DNA from: Thermoplasmata archaeon
Lineage (GTDB): Archaea > Thermoplasmatota > Thermoplasmata > Halarchaeoplasmatales > Halarchaeoplasmataceae
Assembly (NCBI GenBank): GCA_003554965.1
Contig: PWHR01000014.1
Coordinates: 1 to 64,000 of the forward strand
DNA length: 64,000 bases
Reading direction: 5' to 3'
In this document: positions 1-8,700 of the stretch, piece by piece
Numbering within the stretch: position 1 is the stretch's first letter
Layout of the letters: each line of letters begins with the position of its first letter
Made by a program: the position numbers and the translations under genes
The notes under the pieces: generated by a model
What the model was told of the DNA's origin: nothing
What the model saw: only the letters and a program-made list of their open reading frames with translations
Databases searched by the model: none

Positions 1-1
1 A

Positions 2-44
2 CGAAATTATCATTATTTTTCGAACGTAGTGAGAAAAATTGATA
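2..44. repeat. Direct repeat copy 1 with core CGAACGTAGTGAG
   Basis: This 43-base unit begins CGAAATTATCATTATTTTTC, continues into CGAACGTAGTGAG and ends AAAAATTGATA. It recurs at 125-176 with one substitution and a 9-base internal duplication. Two copies are visible. Confidence 0.7.
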
Positions 45-48
45 GGAG

Positions 49-67
49 TAGGAATCTTTGATTCCTA
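49..67. repeat. Perfect hairpin, 8-base stem
   Basis: TAGGAATC and GATTCCTA pair perfectly around a TTT loop. A shorter version of the same hairpin (GAATC-TTT-GATTC) lies at 110-122, so the spacer between the two direct repeats is itself repeated. Confidence 0.6.
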
Positions 68-109
68 CGAACTTCGAGAGCTTTGCTCGAGAAAATTAAA
101 AAGTAAGTA

Positions 110-122
110 GAATCTTTGATTC
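110..122. repeat. Shorter copy of the GAATC-TTT-GATTC hairpin
   Basis: A five-base stem with a TTT loop, matching the core of the hairpin at 49-67. Confidence 0.5.
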
Positions 123-124
123 CA

Positions 125-176
125 CGAAATCATCATTATTTTTCGAACGTAGTGAGAATAGTGAGAAAAATTGATA
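125..176. repeat. Direct repeat copy 2
   Basis: Second copy of the 2-44 unit. It differs by one base (TCATC for TTATC) and by duplication of AGTGAGAAT, so slippage or unequal exchange has acted on it. Confidence 0.7.
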
Positions 177-275
177 ATAAGAGGCTGGAGAAAAGGATAC
201 ATCGTTTATATTTTGATCAAAGCGAAAATTTCGGTGGCAATACCATGTTGAAATCCTCATACTGATACTAAAAGA

Positions 276-290
276 TTACATATAAATATG
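276..290 (+). promoter_or_regulatory. Likely TATA box for the amidase-GH18 gene
   Basis: TTACATATAAATATG lies about 60 bases before the ATG at 346. Transcription would start near 310. A strong ribosome site, GGAGG at 334-338, follows just before the start. Confidence 0.45.
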
Positions 291-345
291 ATAACTCATA
301 TAATCCTATATCAGAGAACACACTCTCTTTATCGGAGGAAATTAG

Positions 346-3300
346 ATGAAAAAAGAAGCCAAACTTTTGGCGTTTGTTATAGCGGTATTTTTAGTTATGA
401 GCACTATCTCTTTTTTCGGTGGCACAGGTTTTTCAAAATATGAAGACACGGACTTAGATGAAAGCCAGGCTAAGAATGAAGTACAACCTTCGGAATCACT
501 AAACGACCTAAGTGGTTATACCATAGCTGTGGATCCCGGTCACGGGGGAGACGATCCCGGCGCTATAGGTCCCAGTGGGTATACGGAAGCCGAATGTGCT
601 CTAGATATAGGTTTGCGTTTGAGAGACCTGCTTGAAGGTGCTGGAGCGGAAGTCTTGATGACCAGAACCGAGGATGTTACTGTTTCTTTATCTGAACGAG
701 TCAACATAGCCAACAATGCCGGCGCAGATATCTTTGTCAGTATACATAATAACGCTTTTGATGGGACTGCCCAGGGGATCGAGACTTACTACTATGAGGG
801 GTTACCTCCAGATTCAAAATCTGCGGACTTAAGCCATAATTTACAGGATGAACTCATAGATGAGATCGACAGTCCCGATCGAGGTGTGAAAACCGCTAAC
901 TACCACGTTTTGAGAGAAACATCGATGCCCGCATCGCTCACCGAAAATATGTTTATAGATAATCCTGATGAAGAGGCAAAACTGATGGATCCAGAGGTCA
1001 GGCAGTGGATAGCCGATGCGCACTACCGAGCTATAGGTGAATATTTTGATGTGGATCTTGATCCTCCAGAGGATGCCGACTTCGTCTTGAATGATTGGTC
1101 ACTCAGTCCGGAGACCGTGGGACCGGGAGAAACAGTAACAGGGGAGGGTGAAGTAGAAAACGTAGGTGAAGACGAGGGCACAGTTTCAGTTGATTTTTAT
1201 ATCGATGGTGAGTTCGAGGAATCGACGGATCCCAATCCTACGCTAGGCCCGGGACAGAGCGAGGATCTCACCTTTTATGTGACAAGTAGCGAGGAAGGAA
1301 GTTACGATGTAGATACACATGCTTTCGAACTCCCTCTTGATCCTCCAGCGGACGATACATGGAGCAGTACTTTCACTGTAGAGCAGGATGATGAAGCGCC
1401 TGCACCTCCGGAAAATCTTGATGTGGAACATTATGATGATGGAAATTCAAACCATTTAGGGTCTGATGCATCTACTGAGGAGAACAGGGACGAGTTGATG
1501 GGAGAATATGAGTGGGGGGTTTATGGAGAATGCGAATGTGATTATCAGTGTCAATGGCAGTTTACAGAGACTGAGGAAATCTCGCCAGATACTGTTGAGG
1601 TAGGAGAAACAGTAACGATATCAGGTGAGGTCCAGCACTACAATGCCGATTCTCACCAGCAAGCAGCGATCAGTCTCCATATTGATGATGAAGAAGTAGA
1701 CACCTACATTACCGATGAATTGGGTTGGCATGACACTGAATCATTCAGTTTCGATAGAACAAAAGATTCTTCAGGGACTTATGACGTTGATCTTTATATA
1801 TTCTGGTATACCGAAGGTAGCACTCAAGGTGGTTGGCACCATCGATGGAGCAGTTCTTTTGAAGTGATAGAAGAAGGAGAACCCGAGTTCGAACTATCGG
1901 ATTGGTCTGCCTCACCTTCCACTGTGGAACCCGGTGAAAGTGTCACGATCCAGGGGGATATAACAAATGTAGGGGATGAGACAGGCGATGTTTCCGCGGA
2001 ACTCTACATAGGAGGAGAGTATGAAGGATCGTCCTGGGATACATTAGCTGCGGGTGAAACTGATACCTTCACCCATACACATTCCGAGGATTCTCAAGGT
2101 CAGTATCACGTTGAGATCTTCGCTTGGTGCGATGAAAAAGAAAATATAGACGATGATTGGAGTGGAGAGTTTGAAGTCGTTGAGGAAGTAGAAATAGAAG
2201 TCGAAACTGTTGGTACATCTGAGGAAACATCGGAATCCGCAACTTTAGAAGGCGAGGTCGTTGATATGGGAGGTCTCGATGCACCACATAATCGTCTAAC
2301 ATGGGATGCTAGTCCGGACGATGCCGAAGGAGAAGTTAGCCATTACAACATCTACCGCTCGGAGGATCAAGATGGGTCTTGGGACGAACCTATTGACGAT
2401 GTTTCCGCGGATAGTTCAGACAATTACGAGTATATAGATGAAGACTCTGCCGGTGAACCCTATTACTGGTACGTAGTGAGAGCGGTCGGAACGAACGATG
2501 TCGAGGAAGAGAATACTGACTCTGTACAGGAACCGGAAGTAGATACCACTGTTGAGGTTCTATTCAGATACAGAGTATCCGGAGAAACCACCTGGGAGGA
2601 AACCGAAAAGGAGCAGAGAGATTCAGAAGGTACATTTTCAGAGGAGATCTCCGGTTTAGAAGAGGGAACGGAATACGAGTTTAAAGCTGTAGGACAATGG
2701 GACGGCGAAGAAGACACCGGAGAGGTTATGAATTTTACCACAGGGGCTGAAGATGCCGAGTTCGTACTAGATGAATGGTACATAGACCCAGAAGAAGCCG
2801 GTAGCGGTGAAACGATCACTATAGAGGGCGAAGTGGAAAACATCGGCGGAGAAGAAGAAGTCTCTGTGGAACTTGCAGTGGACGGCACGGTGGTTCAGAC
2901 GACCTATCCGGATCATCCTGTTCTAGGACCGGGTGAAAGCGAGATCGTGACCTTCCAACACTCAGAGGATGAAGAAGGAACTTATGACGTAGAAGTGAGA
3001 GCTATAGGCGAGGATTGGGAACCTAGTGATCCTTTTGACGATACTTGGGAGAGCGAGTTCGAAGTGATCTCGGCCGAGCACGAATTGATGATCCAGGTCG
3101 AAGGGGACGGAACTACAGATCCTGAGCCAGGCACTCATATTTACGACCAAGGTGAAGAGGTGACCATAGATGCGATCCCGGATGATGGCTGGGAGTTCGA
3201 TAACTGGACGGTTGAAGGTGAAACTGACACAGACCAAGTCAACTACGGTTTCTGGCCTTATTGGGTCGATCCCGACGAATACGATCCAGATTGGGATGAG

Positions 3301-5361
3301 CTAACTCATATCTCTGCCTTCTCGATGACGGCTCAATCCGACGGCTCACTGTATGAAGGAAATATGCATCATTATGATGACGTCGCGGATGCGGCAGAGG
3401 GGACAGATACTGAAGTCACTTTGACTATAGCTCAGTTCGACCCGGATATACAGGATGATTTCCTTGAGGATTCGCAAAGTAGACAGGACCTCGTCGACAA
3501 TATAGTGGATGCTATAGATGACTATGATGCAGACGGGGTTAACATCGATTTCGAAGGGGTTAGAGAGGAGAACAGCAACACTGATGAGTGCAACGTGGAC
3601 AATATGGAGGACTTCTTTGAGAGGTTGTACGACGATGTGAAGGAGAAAGATGAGGATCACCACATCAGTTTCTGTACCATGGGATGGGTCGAGATGGTTT
3701 ACCGTAATTCTCAGCTTTCAGAGTATACTGATCACGTATTCATGATGGGTTACGATTATCATAGAGCCGGGTCTGATAATGCTGGTCCTGTTTCGCCCTA
3801 CGATTACTGGGGTTTGGATGTTACAGATTCGATGGACACGTTGAGGGACTATTATCCAGAAGAACAGCTGATCCTGGGCGTGCCGTTTTATGGTTACGAA
3901 TGGCCGGTAGTGGAAGAGCCGGATCCCGATGACCCAATCACTGAAGCCGCTGACACGGGCGAATCCGTTTGGATGACCGAAGCAAAAGACAATGCGGACC
4001 AACACGGGGAAGAGTGGTGTGACGATTCGGACTCTCCTTGGTATGCTTACCGGGAGGATGGACAGTGGTATCAGGGCTGGTACGACGACGAAGATTCCCT
4101 TGAGGTGAAGTGGGGATACACCAAAATTGAAGGCTTTGGAGGTACTGGATTCTGGGCTGTAGGTTTTGAAACCAAAGAGACGTGGGATAGGCTTGAATAT
4201 GTTTTCTCGAATCCTAATAATAGAAATGAATTGAATGAAGAAGGAGAGACGCTAACGGTCAACATGACCGAGGATAAGGAAGTGACAGCACACTTTGAAG
4301 AGGCAATCGATTTGGTCCCGCCAACTGGTCTAGAGGTAGAGAAACAGGAAGATATTGAGGATATTGAGATCAAATGGAATGATGTCGGTGCTCTAGAATA
4401 CAATGTTTATCATTCAGAGGATCAATACGAAGATTTAGAGACTTGGAATAATATCGGAACAGTGGAGAACACGAGCTACACTCACACCGATGCTCTTGGA
4501 GGTGAGAACTACTATTATGTTACCTCTACTGATGGTGATGAAGATAGCGAAAGATCGTCTATAGTTTTCAGCGTTGAGAAGTCCTTCGAGTATCATGGAG
4601 AGGACGGGGAGATCGAAAGACATTACGTTTCGATCCCTATGAACTTTGGAAATGAGGATGAGTTCGCCGCGAGTGATCTGGTCGAAGACATCGAGGGCAA
4701 TTTGGATACCAGCGAAAAGATAGAAGACATGGTTAGGTGGGATCCAGAAGAGAGAGGCTACACGGAACAGTATTATTTCGACGGCGAGGGATGGACCGGA
4801 GACGATTTTATAATGGAAAATGGTGACGGCATAGGCTTGGGCGTTGTCAACGACTTCGATTGGAACATTTACGGCAGCGATTCAGAGCATGAAATCACTT
4901 ATGGAGACGAGCGGCCGAGGCACTACACTTCTATACCATACACTCTAGCGGATCAGACAGGTGATGGCGAACTGAGAGCTAGCGATCTAGTGATGATGAT
5001 CGAAGGAGATCTAGAGTCAAGGGAATACATCTCAGACGTGGTGAGATGGGACCCGGCGAACGAAGATCATGATGAGCGTTTCTACTACGATGATCTCACC
5101 GGAGAATGGGTCGACGACTTTGAAATAGAGCCTGGGAACGGCATCGGATTCAGTGTTGAGAGTGAATTCACATGGGATATCGAGTTGATCTCCCCCTCAA
5201 CATATGAACAGGATGAAAACGATGTATCAAATTGTGAAATCGATCGATACCTAGATGTAAGAACTGTAATCCTATTCAGACAAAAGTTTGAAGAGGACGT
5301 GCCGATTGATGGATGCAAAGAGGATCAAAACATCTCCGATCGATATATGAAGCACTATTGA
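346..5361 (+). CDS. Secreted N-acetylmuramoyl-L-alanine amidase / GH18 multidomain protein
   Basis: A 1671-residue protein with a signal peptide (1-30). Residues 57-235 are an Amidase_3 domain with the expected zinc ligands H66 (DPGHGG), E81 and H134 (SIHNNA) and the catalytic E200 in TENMF; this family cuts the amide between muramic acid and the stem peptide of bacterial peptidoglycan. Next come three CARDB-like domains (about 245-615), FN3-like domains and a fourth CARDB-like domain (about 800-905). A GH18 glycosidase follows (about 965-1285) with DGVNIDFEG, giving D1068 and the acid E1070; this form resembles the spore-cortex YaaH/SleL GH18 group. It sits inside a divergent InlB-type repeat (912-955 and 1303-1320). 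An FN3 domain and two copies of a SIP-containing domain of about 100 residues end the protein. The last 55 residues are unlike the rest and show no membrane anchor. The two enzyme calls are strong; the substrate is inferred. Confidence 0.88.
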   Translation: MKKEAKLLAFVIAVFLVMSTISFFGGTGFSKYEDTDLDESQAKNEVQPSESLNDLSGYTIAVDPGHGGDDPGAIGPSGYTEAECALDIGLRLRDLLEGAGAEVLMTRTEDVTVSLSERVNIANNAGADIFVSIHNNAFDGTAQGIETYYYEGLPPDSKSADLSHNLQDELIDEIDSPDRGVKTANYHVLRETSMPASLTENMFIDNPDEEAKLMDPEVRQWIADAHYRAIGEYFDVDLDPPEDADFVLNDWSLSPETVGPGETVTGEGEVENVGEDEGTVSVDFYIDGEFEESTDPNPTLGPGQSEDLTFYVTSSEEGSYDVDTHAFELPLDPPADDTWSSTFTVEQDDEAPAPPENLDVEHYDDGNSNHLGSDASTEENRDELMGEYEWGVYGECECDYQCQWQFTETEEISPDTVEVGETVTISGEVQHYNADSHQQAAISLHIDDEEVDTYITDELGWHDTESFSFDRTKDSSGTYDVDLYIFWYTEGSTQGGWHHRWSSSFEVIEEGEPEFELSDWSASPSTVEPGESVTIQGDITNVGDETGDVSAELYIGGEYEGSSWDTLAAGETDTFTHTHSEDSQGQYHVEIFAWCDEKENIDDDWSGEFEVVEEVEIEVETVGTSEETSESATLEGEVVDMGGLDAPHNRLTWDASPDDAEGEVSHYNIYRSEDQDGSWDEPIDDVSADSSDNYEYIDEDSAGEPYYWYVVRAVGTNDVEEENTDSVQEPEVDTTVEVLFRYRVSGETTWEETEKEQRDSEGTFSEEISGLEEGTEYEFKAVGQWDGEEDTGEVMNFTTGAEDAEFVLDEWYIDPEEAGSGETITIEGEVENIGGEEEVSVELAVDGTVVQTTYPDHPVLGPGESEIVTFQHSEDEEGTYDVEVRAIGEDWEPSDPFDDTWESEFEVISAEHELMIQVEGDGTTDPEPGTHIYDQGEEVTIDAIPDDGWEFDNWTVEGETDTDQVNYGFWPYWVDPDEYDPDWDELTHISAFSMTAQSDGSLYEGNMHHYDDVADAAEGTDTEVTLTIAQFDPDIQDDFLEDSQSRQDLVDNIVDAIDDYDADGVNIDFEGVREENSNTDECNVDNMEDFFERLYDDVKEKDEDHHISFCTMGWVEMVYRNSQLSEYTDHVFMMGYDYHRAGSDNAGPVSPYDYWGLDVTDSMDTLRDYYPEEQLILGVPFYGYEWPVVEEPDPDDPITEAADTGESVWMTEAKDNADQHGEEWCDDSDSPWYAYREDGQWYQGWYDDEDSLEVKWGYTKIEGFGGTGFWAVGFETKETWDRLEYVFSNPNNRNELNEEGETLTVNMTEDKEVTAHFEEAIDLVPPTGLEVEKQEDIEDIEIKWNDVGALEYNVYHSEDQYEDLETWNNIGTVENTSYTHTDALGGENYYYVTSTDGDEDSERSSIVFSVEKSFEYHGEDGEIERHYVSIPMNFGNEDEFAASDLVEDIEGNLDTSEKIEDMVRWDPEERGYTEQYYFDGEGWTGDDFIMENGDGIGLGVVNDFDWNIYGSDSEHEITYGDERPRHYTSIPYTLADQTGDGELRASDLVMMIEGDLESREYISDVVRWDPANEDHDERFYYDDLTGEWVDDFEIEPGNGIGFSVESEFTWDIELISPSTYEQDENDVSNCEIDRYLDVRTVILFRQKFEEDVPIDGCKEDQNISDRYMKHY

Positions 5362-5714
5362 TTTAGGATGAAGTAGTGACTTCAAAAGCTCTTCCAATTG
5401 AAAATCTAAAGTTATGCTGGACGCAAAAGAGATATGCTGATCTCGATAATAACCACCATCATCTCAAACTTTTATATGTTTTTCAGAAAGAATATACCCC
5501 AATAATATATGAAACGATCATAATATGTAGAATAATAATCAATATATAGAAAATCAATTTTGTGTGAAAAAAGAGTAGAATTTGACCGATATATCATCTT
5601 TATATCATAAAAAAATCCAATTCTGGTGAAAATAAATATATAGATTTAATAGAAAAACTATATTTTACTATAAGTTTATATACTAGTAAAACTATTCCTA
5701 GTATTGGTGAAAAA
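5362..5714. other. 353-base AT-rich intergenic region
   Basis: No open frame of credible length is present. The region is strongly AT-rich and contains T runs behind the upstream gene and the promoter of the next gene at its right end. I see no RNA gene in it. Confidence 0.5.
5673..5703 (+). promoter_or_regulatory. TATA box and inverted repeat before the SdrD-B-like gene
   Basis: AGTTTATATACT (5673-5684) is a good archaeal TATA box about 35 bases before the ATG. TACTAG (5681-5686) and CTAGTA (5698-5703) form an inverted repeat 11 bases apart that reaches from the box to the expected transcription start, so it could bind a repressor. The ribosome site GGTGA follows at 5706-5710. Confidence 0.4.
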
Positions 5715-8700
5715 ATGAACCAAAATCAAATATTTGTGCTATTGATTGCGAGCTTTCTCGCTATTAGTGCACTAGGAATGGGCTTAGCGGTACTTGATAG
5801 TACCTCTGAAGCAGCAGACGGTGAAACAGGAGATGAGTATTCAGGAATAGAGGACGGAGACGACGGAATTGAAGAAGAGACTGATGTAGAAAAAGAGACT
5901 GATATTGAAGAGATACCATTTGCAATAGAAGTCTTCAAATACTACGGAGAAGAAGGGCATGATGACTACGAATATGGTGAAGGGCTAGAGGGCTGGACGT
6001 TCGAACTTTATCAAAAGGGAAGTCCATGGGAACTTTTAGATACTGGTGTTACAGATGAAGACGGTTATCTGATCTTTGATCTGCACTACTATGTCACTCC
6101 GCACGAAGAAGTAGAAGCATCACCTTGGGACTATCATTTCAAAGTCCGGGAGATTTTAGAAGATGGTTGGTACTTCACCGGAGGCTTTGTCTCAGGAGGT
6201 TCGGCGGGAGATGGCGAATATTTCTATGAGGAACTTGAACAATCGGTCCAGATGAATTACGGTCAAGTCGTGAACTACGAATTCGGAAATGCCTTGATCG
6301 AAGAATGCCACGACATAACAGTCTTCAGTTATTATGACGTGGAAGGAGACGGAGAGTACGATGAAGATGCAGGGGACTATGGTCTATACGATGTACATAT
6401 CGAGCTATACATGAGTATAGATGGAGTATGGATATTCCAAGAAGATGGCTATACGGATTCTGATGGATACCTCTACTTCGAATGCATGCAGATCGACGGG
6501 AACTATCAAGTAAGGCAATATGTGCCCGAAGGATGGTATAATACAGAAGCGCGTGCTTTTCCAACACCAACAGGAGAACTAACTGGGCAGGATCTAGAAA
6601 CAGAGATAGGTGATATCTACGTGGATGTGTCGTTCTTCCTAGACGTACCGAAGACGGCTAGATTTGGAAACCGTGAGTATGAGTTTGAAGACGGAAGCAT
6701 TGAGATCTATAAATTCCATGATGTGAATTACGACGGTTACTACGATGAAGACCACGACTACCTGATGGATGGTTTCGAGTTCCAACTTTGGACAGCAGAT
6801 GAAGACGGAAATCCAGAAATTCCAATAAGTGACGTAGTGGAAACATACGAAGGGATGTATACATTTGAGGACCTAGACCCCGGTTACTATGTAGTTTTAG
6901 AACTAATACCCGAGGTCGAAGAGGGCGAATACTGCTGGCTCTCAACTACTGGAACCTTTGTAGATGATCTTGGAACGTTGATATCAGTTGAAGTTGAAGA
7001 GGGAGAGACCTCAGAAGCATGGTTCGGTAACGTACGCGGTGGAGGAATAGAAGGAATGAAGTTCCTTTCGATCGAGGGTGACGAAGAATTCGAAGTAGGT
7101 CTTGACAAACCATTGATGGGATGGAATATCAATCTGTGGAACGTTGAAGATGGAGAACCTGGTGAGATAATCGATTCTACGGTAACGGATAGATCGGGTG
7201 AGTATTACTTCGATTGTGTGTTCCCGGGAGAATACTACGTACAGGAAGAGATGCCCGAGGGATGGTATAATGTGACCGCTGCCGTACAATATATGTATGT
7301 CGAACCCTCTGAGACAGTAGATGGTGTTGACTTTGCGAACTGCATGTACAAGGATATCTACGGGATAAAGTTCTACGATTACACGATGGACGGCGAGTTT
7401 ACAGAGGATGATTGGGTTCTTGAAGGATGGCAGATCAACTTATGGAACGAAATAGATGGAGAACCCGGAGAGATAATCGACACGGCTTATACACAGTCGA
7501 ACGGTTATTACTTCTTCGATGATCTAACAGTAGGTACATACTACGTTGAAGAAGTCATTCCTGAAGGATGGACCAATACCACACCTTCGATAGTACAGGT
7601 CGAATTCAACTGCTGTACACCGTGTTATCCTGTGAACTTTGGAAACTATGAATTGCCTGAGATAACCATAATAAAATTCAACGATCCAAATTTCGATGGT
7701 TACTACGATCCGGAGATACATGAGCTGGTGGACAGTATAGTGATGTTTGACATAGAGGGTTCTGCCTTTGAAGGCGACGAAGGATTCTACTTTGAAACGT
7801 TGTCTGTTACCGGCAAATGGAGCTTCTACGTAGATGTAGGATATTGGGTGGTAACTGAACAGCTCCCAGAAGGATGGGTCAATACCACGCCGTTGATACA
7901 GAACTACACACTAGGACCAGGTGATCATTGGCAAGTAGAATTCGGTAATGTGCAGTACGGTGACATCGAAGTATTCAAGTTCCACGATCTGAACATGGAC
8001 GGCGAGTACAACGAAGAAGAATACGGGTTAGAAGGATGGACCTTCAACTTGTGGAATACGACGATGGACAATGACTTCCCAATTCCTGTTGAGATCATCG
8101 AGACGAATGTAACTGACGAAGACGGCTTTGCGATGTTCTGGGATCTAGGACCAGGTCATTACGCCATAGAAGAGATTGGCCAGACTGGATGGCACGCCAC
8201 AACGGATACTCTGCAGTTCGTAGAAATAATCCCAGGAGAAACGGTAACTGTAGAATTCGGCAATGTAGAATACGGTAACATCGAAGTATTCAAATTCCAC
8301 GATCTTAACATGGACGGCGAATACGACGAGGAAGATGAATACGGATTAGGAGGATGGACCTTTAACTTGTGGAATACGACGATGGACAACGACGTCCCAA
8401 CACCTGTTGAGGTAATCGAGACGAACGTAACTGACGAAGACGGCTACGTTTACTTTGAACATCTCCTACCAGGATTGTATGCTGTTGAGGAAGAGGAACA
8501 GGATTGTTGGTTCCCGACAACCGATACAGTCCAGTTTATTGAAATAGGTCCTGGAGAAACGGGTGAACTGCACTTCGGTAACGTAGAAGGAGCTTGGATT
8601 TATGGATACAAGTACTGTGACTACAACCTTAACCAGGAATTCGACGACCACGAGTACGGCCTAGAGGGATGGACCATTAACCTGTGGGCGTACGAAGAGA

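Larger units (their letters stand above)
1..345. other. Non-coding stretch with short repeats and promoter
   Basis: No credible gene is present. The first 180 bases hold two copies of a 43-52 base repeat (2-44 and 125-176), with two small hairpins between them. The rest is AT-rich and carries the promoter and ribosome site of the next gene. The window edge cuts any gene upstream, so the repeats may be part of a longer array. Confidence 0.6.

Noticed and set aside
1..176. Possible CRISPR array in the first 180 bases
   Set aside because: Only two copies are seen, the units differ in length by an internal duplication, the spacer is itself a repeat with hairpins, and no cas genes are near.
2463..2888. 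Long serine-rich open frame on the minus strand inside the amidase-GH18 gene
   Set aside because: It mirrors the acidic codons of the real gene (GAA/GAG read backwards as serine and phenylalanine codons) and has no ribosome site or conserved motif.
346..5361. Amidase acting on the organism's own pseudomurein
   Set aside because: Amidase_3 is specific for muramic acid-alanine bonds, and nothing in the window suggests a pseudomurein wall. A role outside the cell is more likely, though not proven.
5362..5714. Possible small RNA or riboswitch in the AT-rich gap
   Set aside because: I could find no stable stem longer than a few bases apart from the TACTAG/CTAGTA pair at the promoter.
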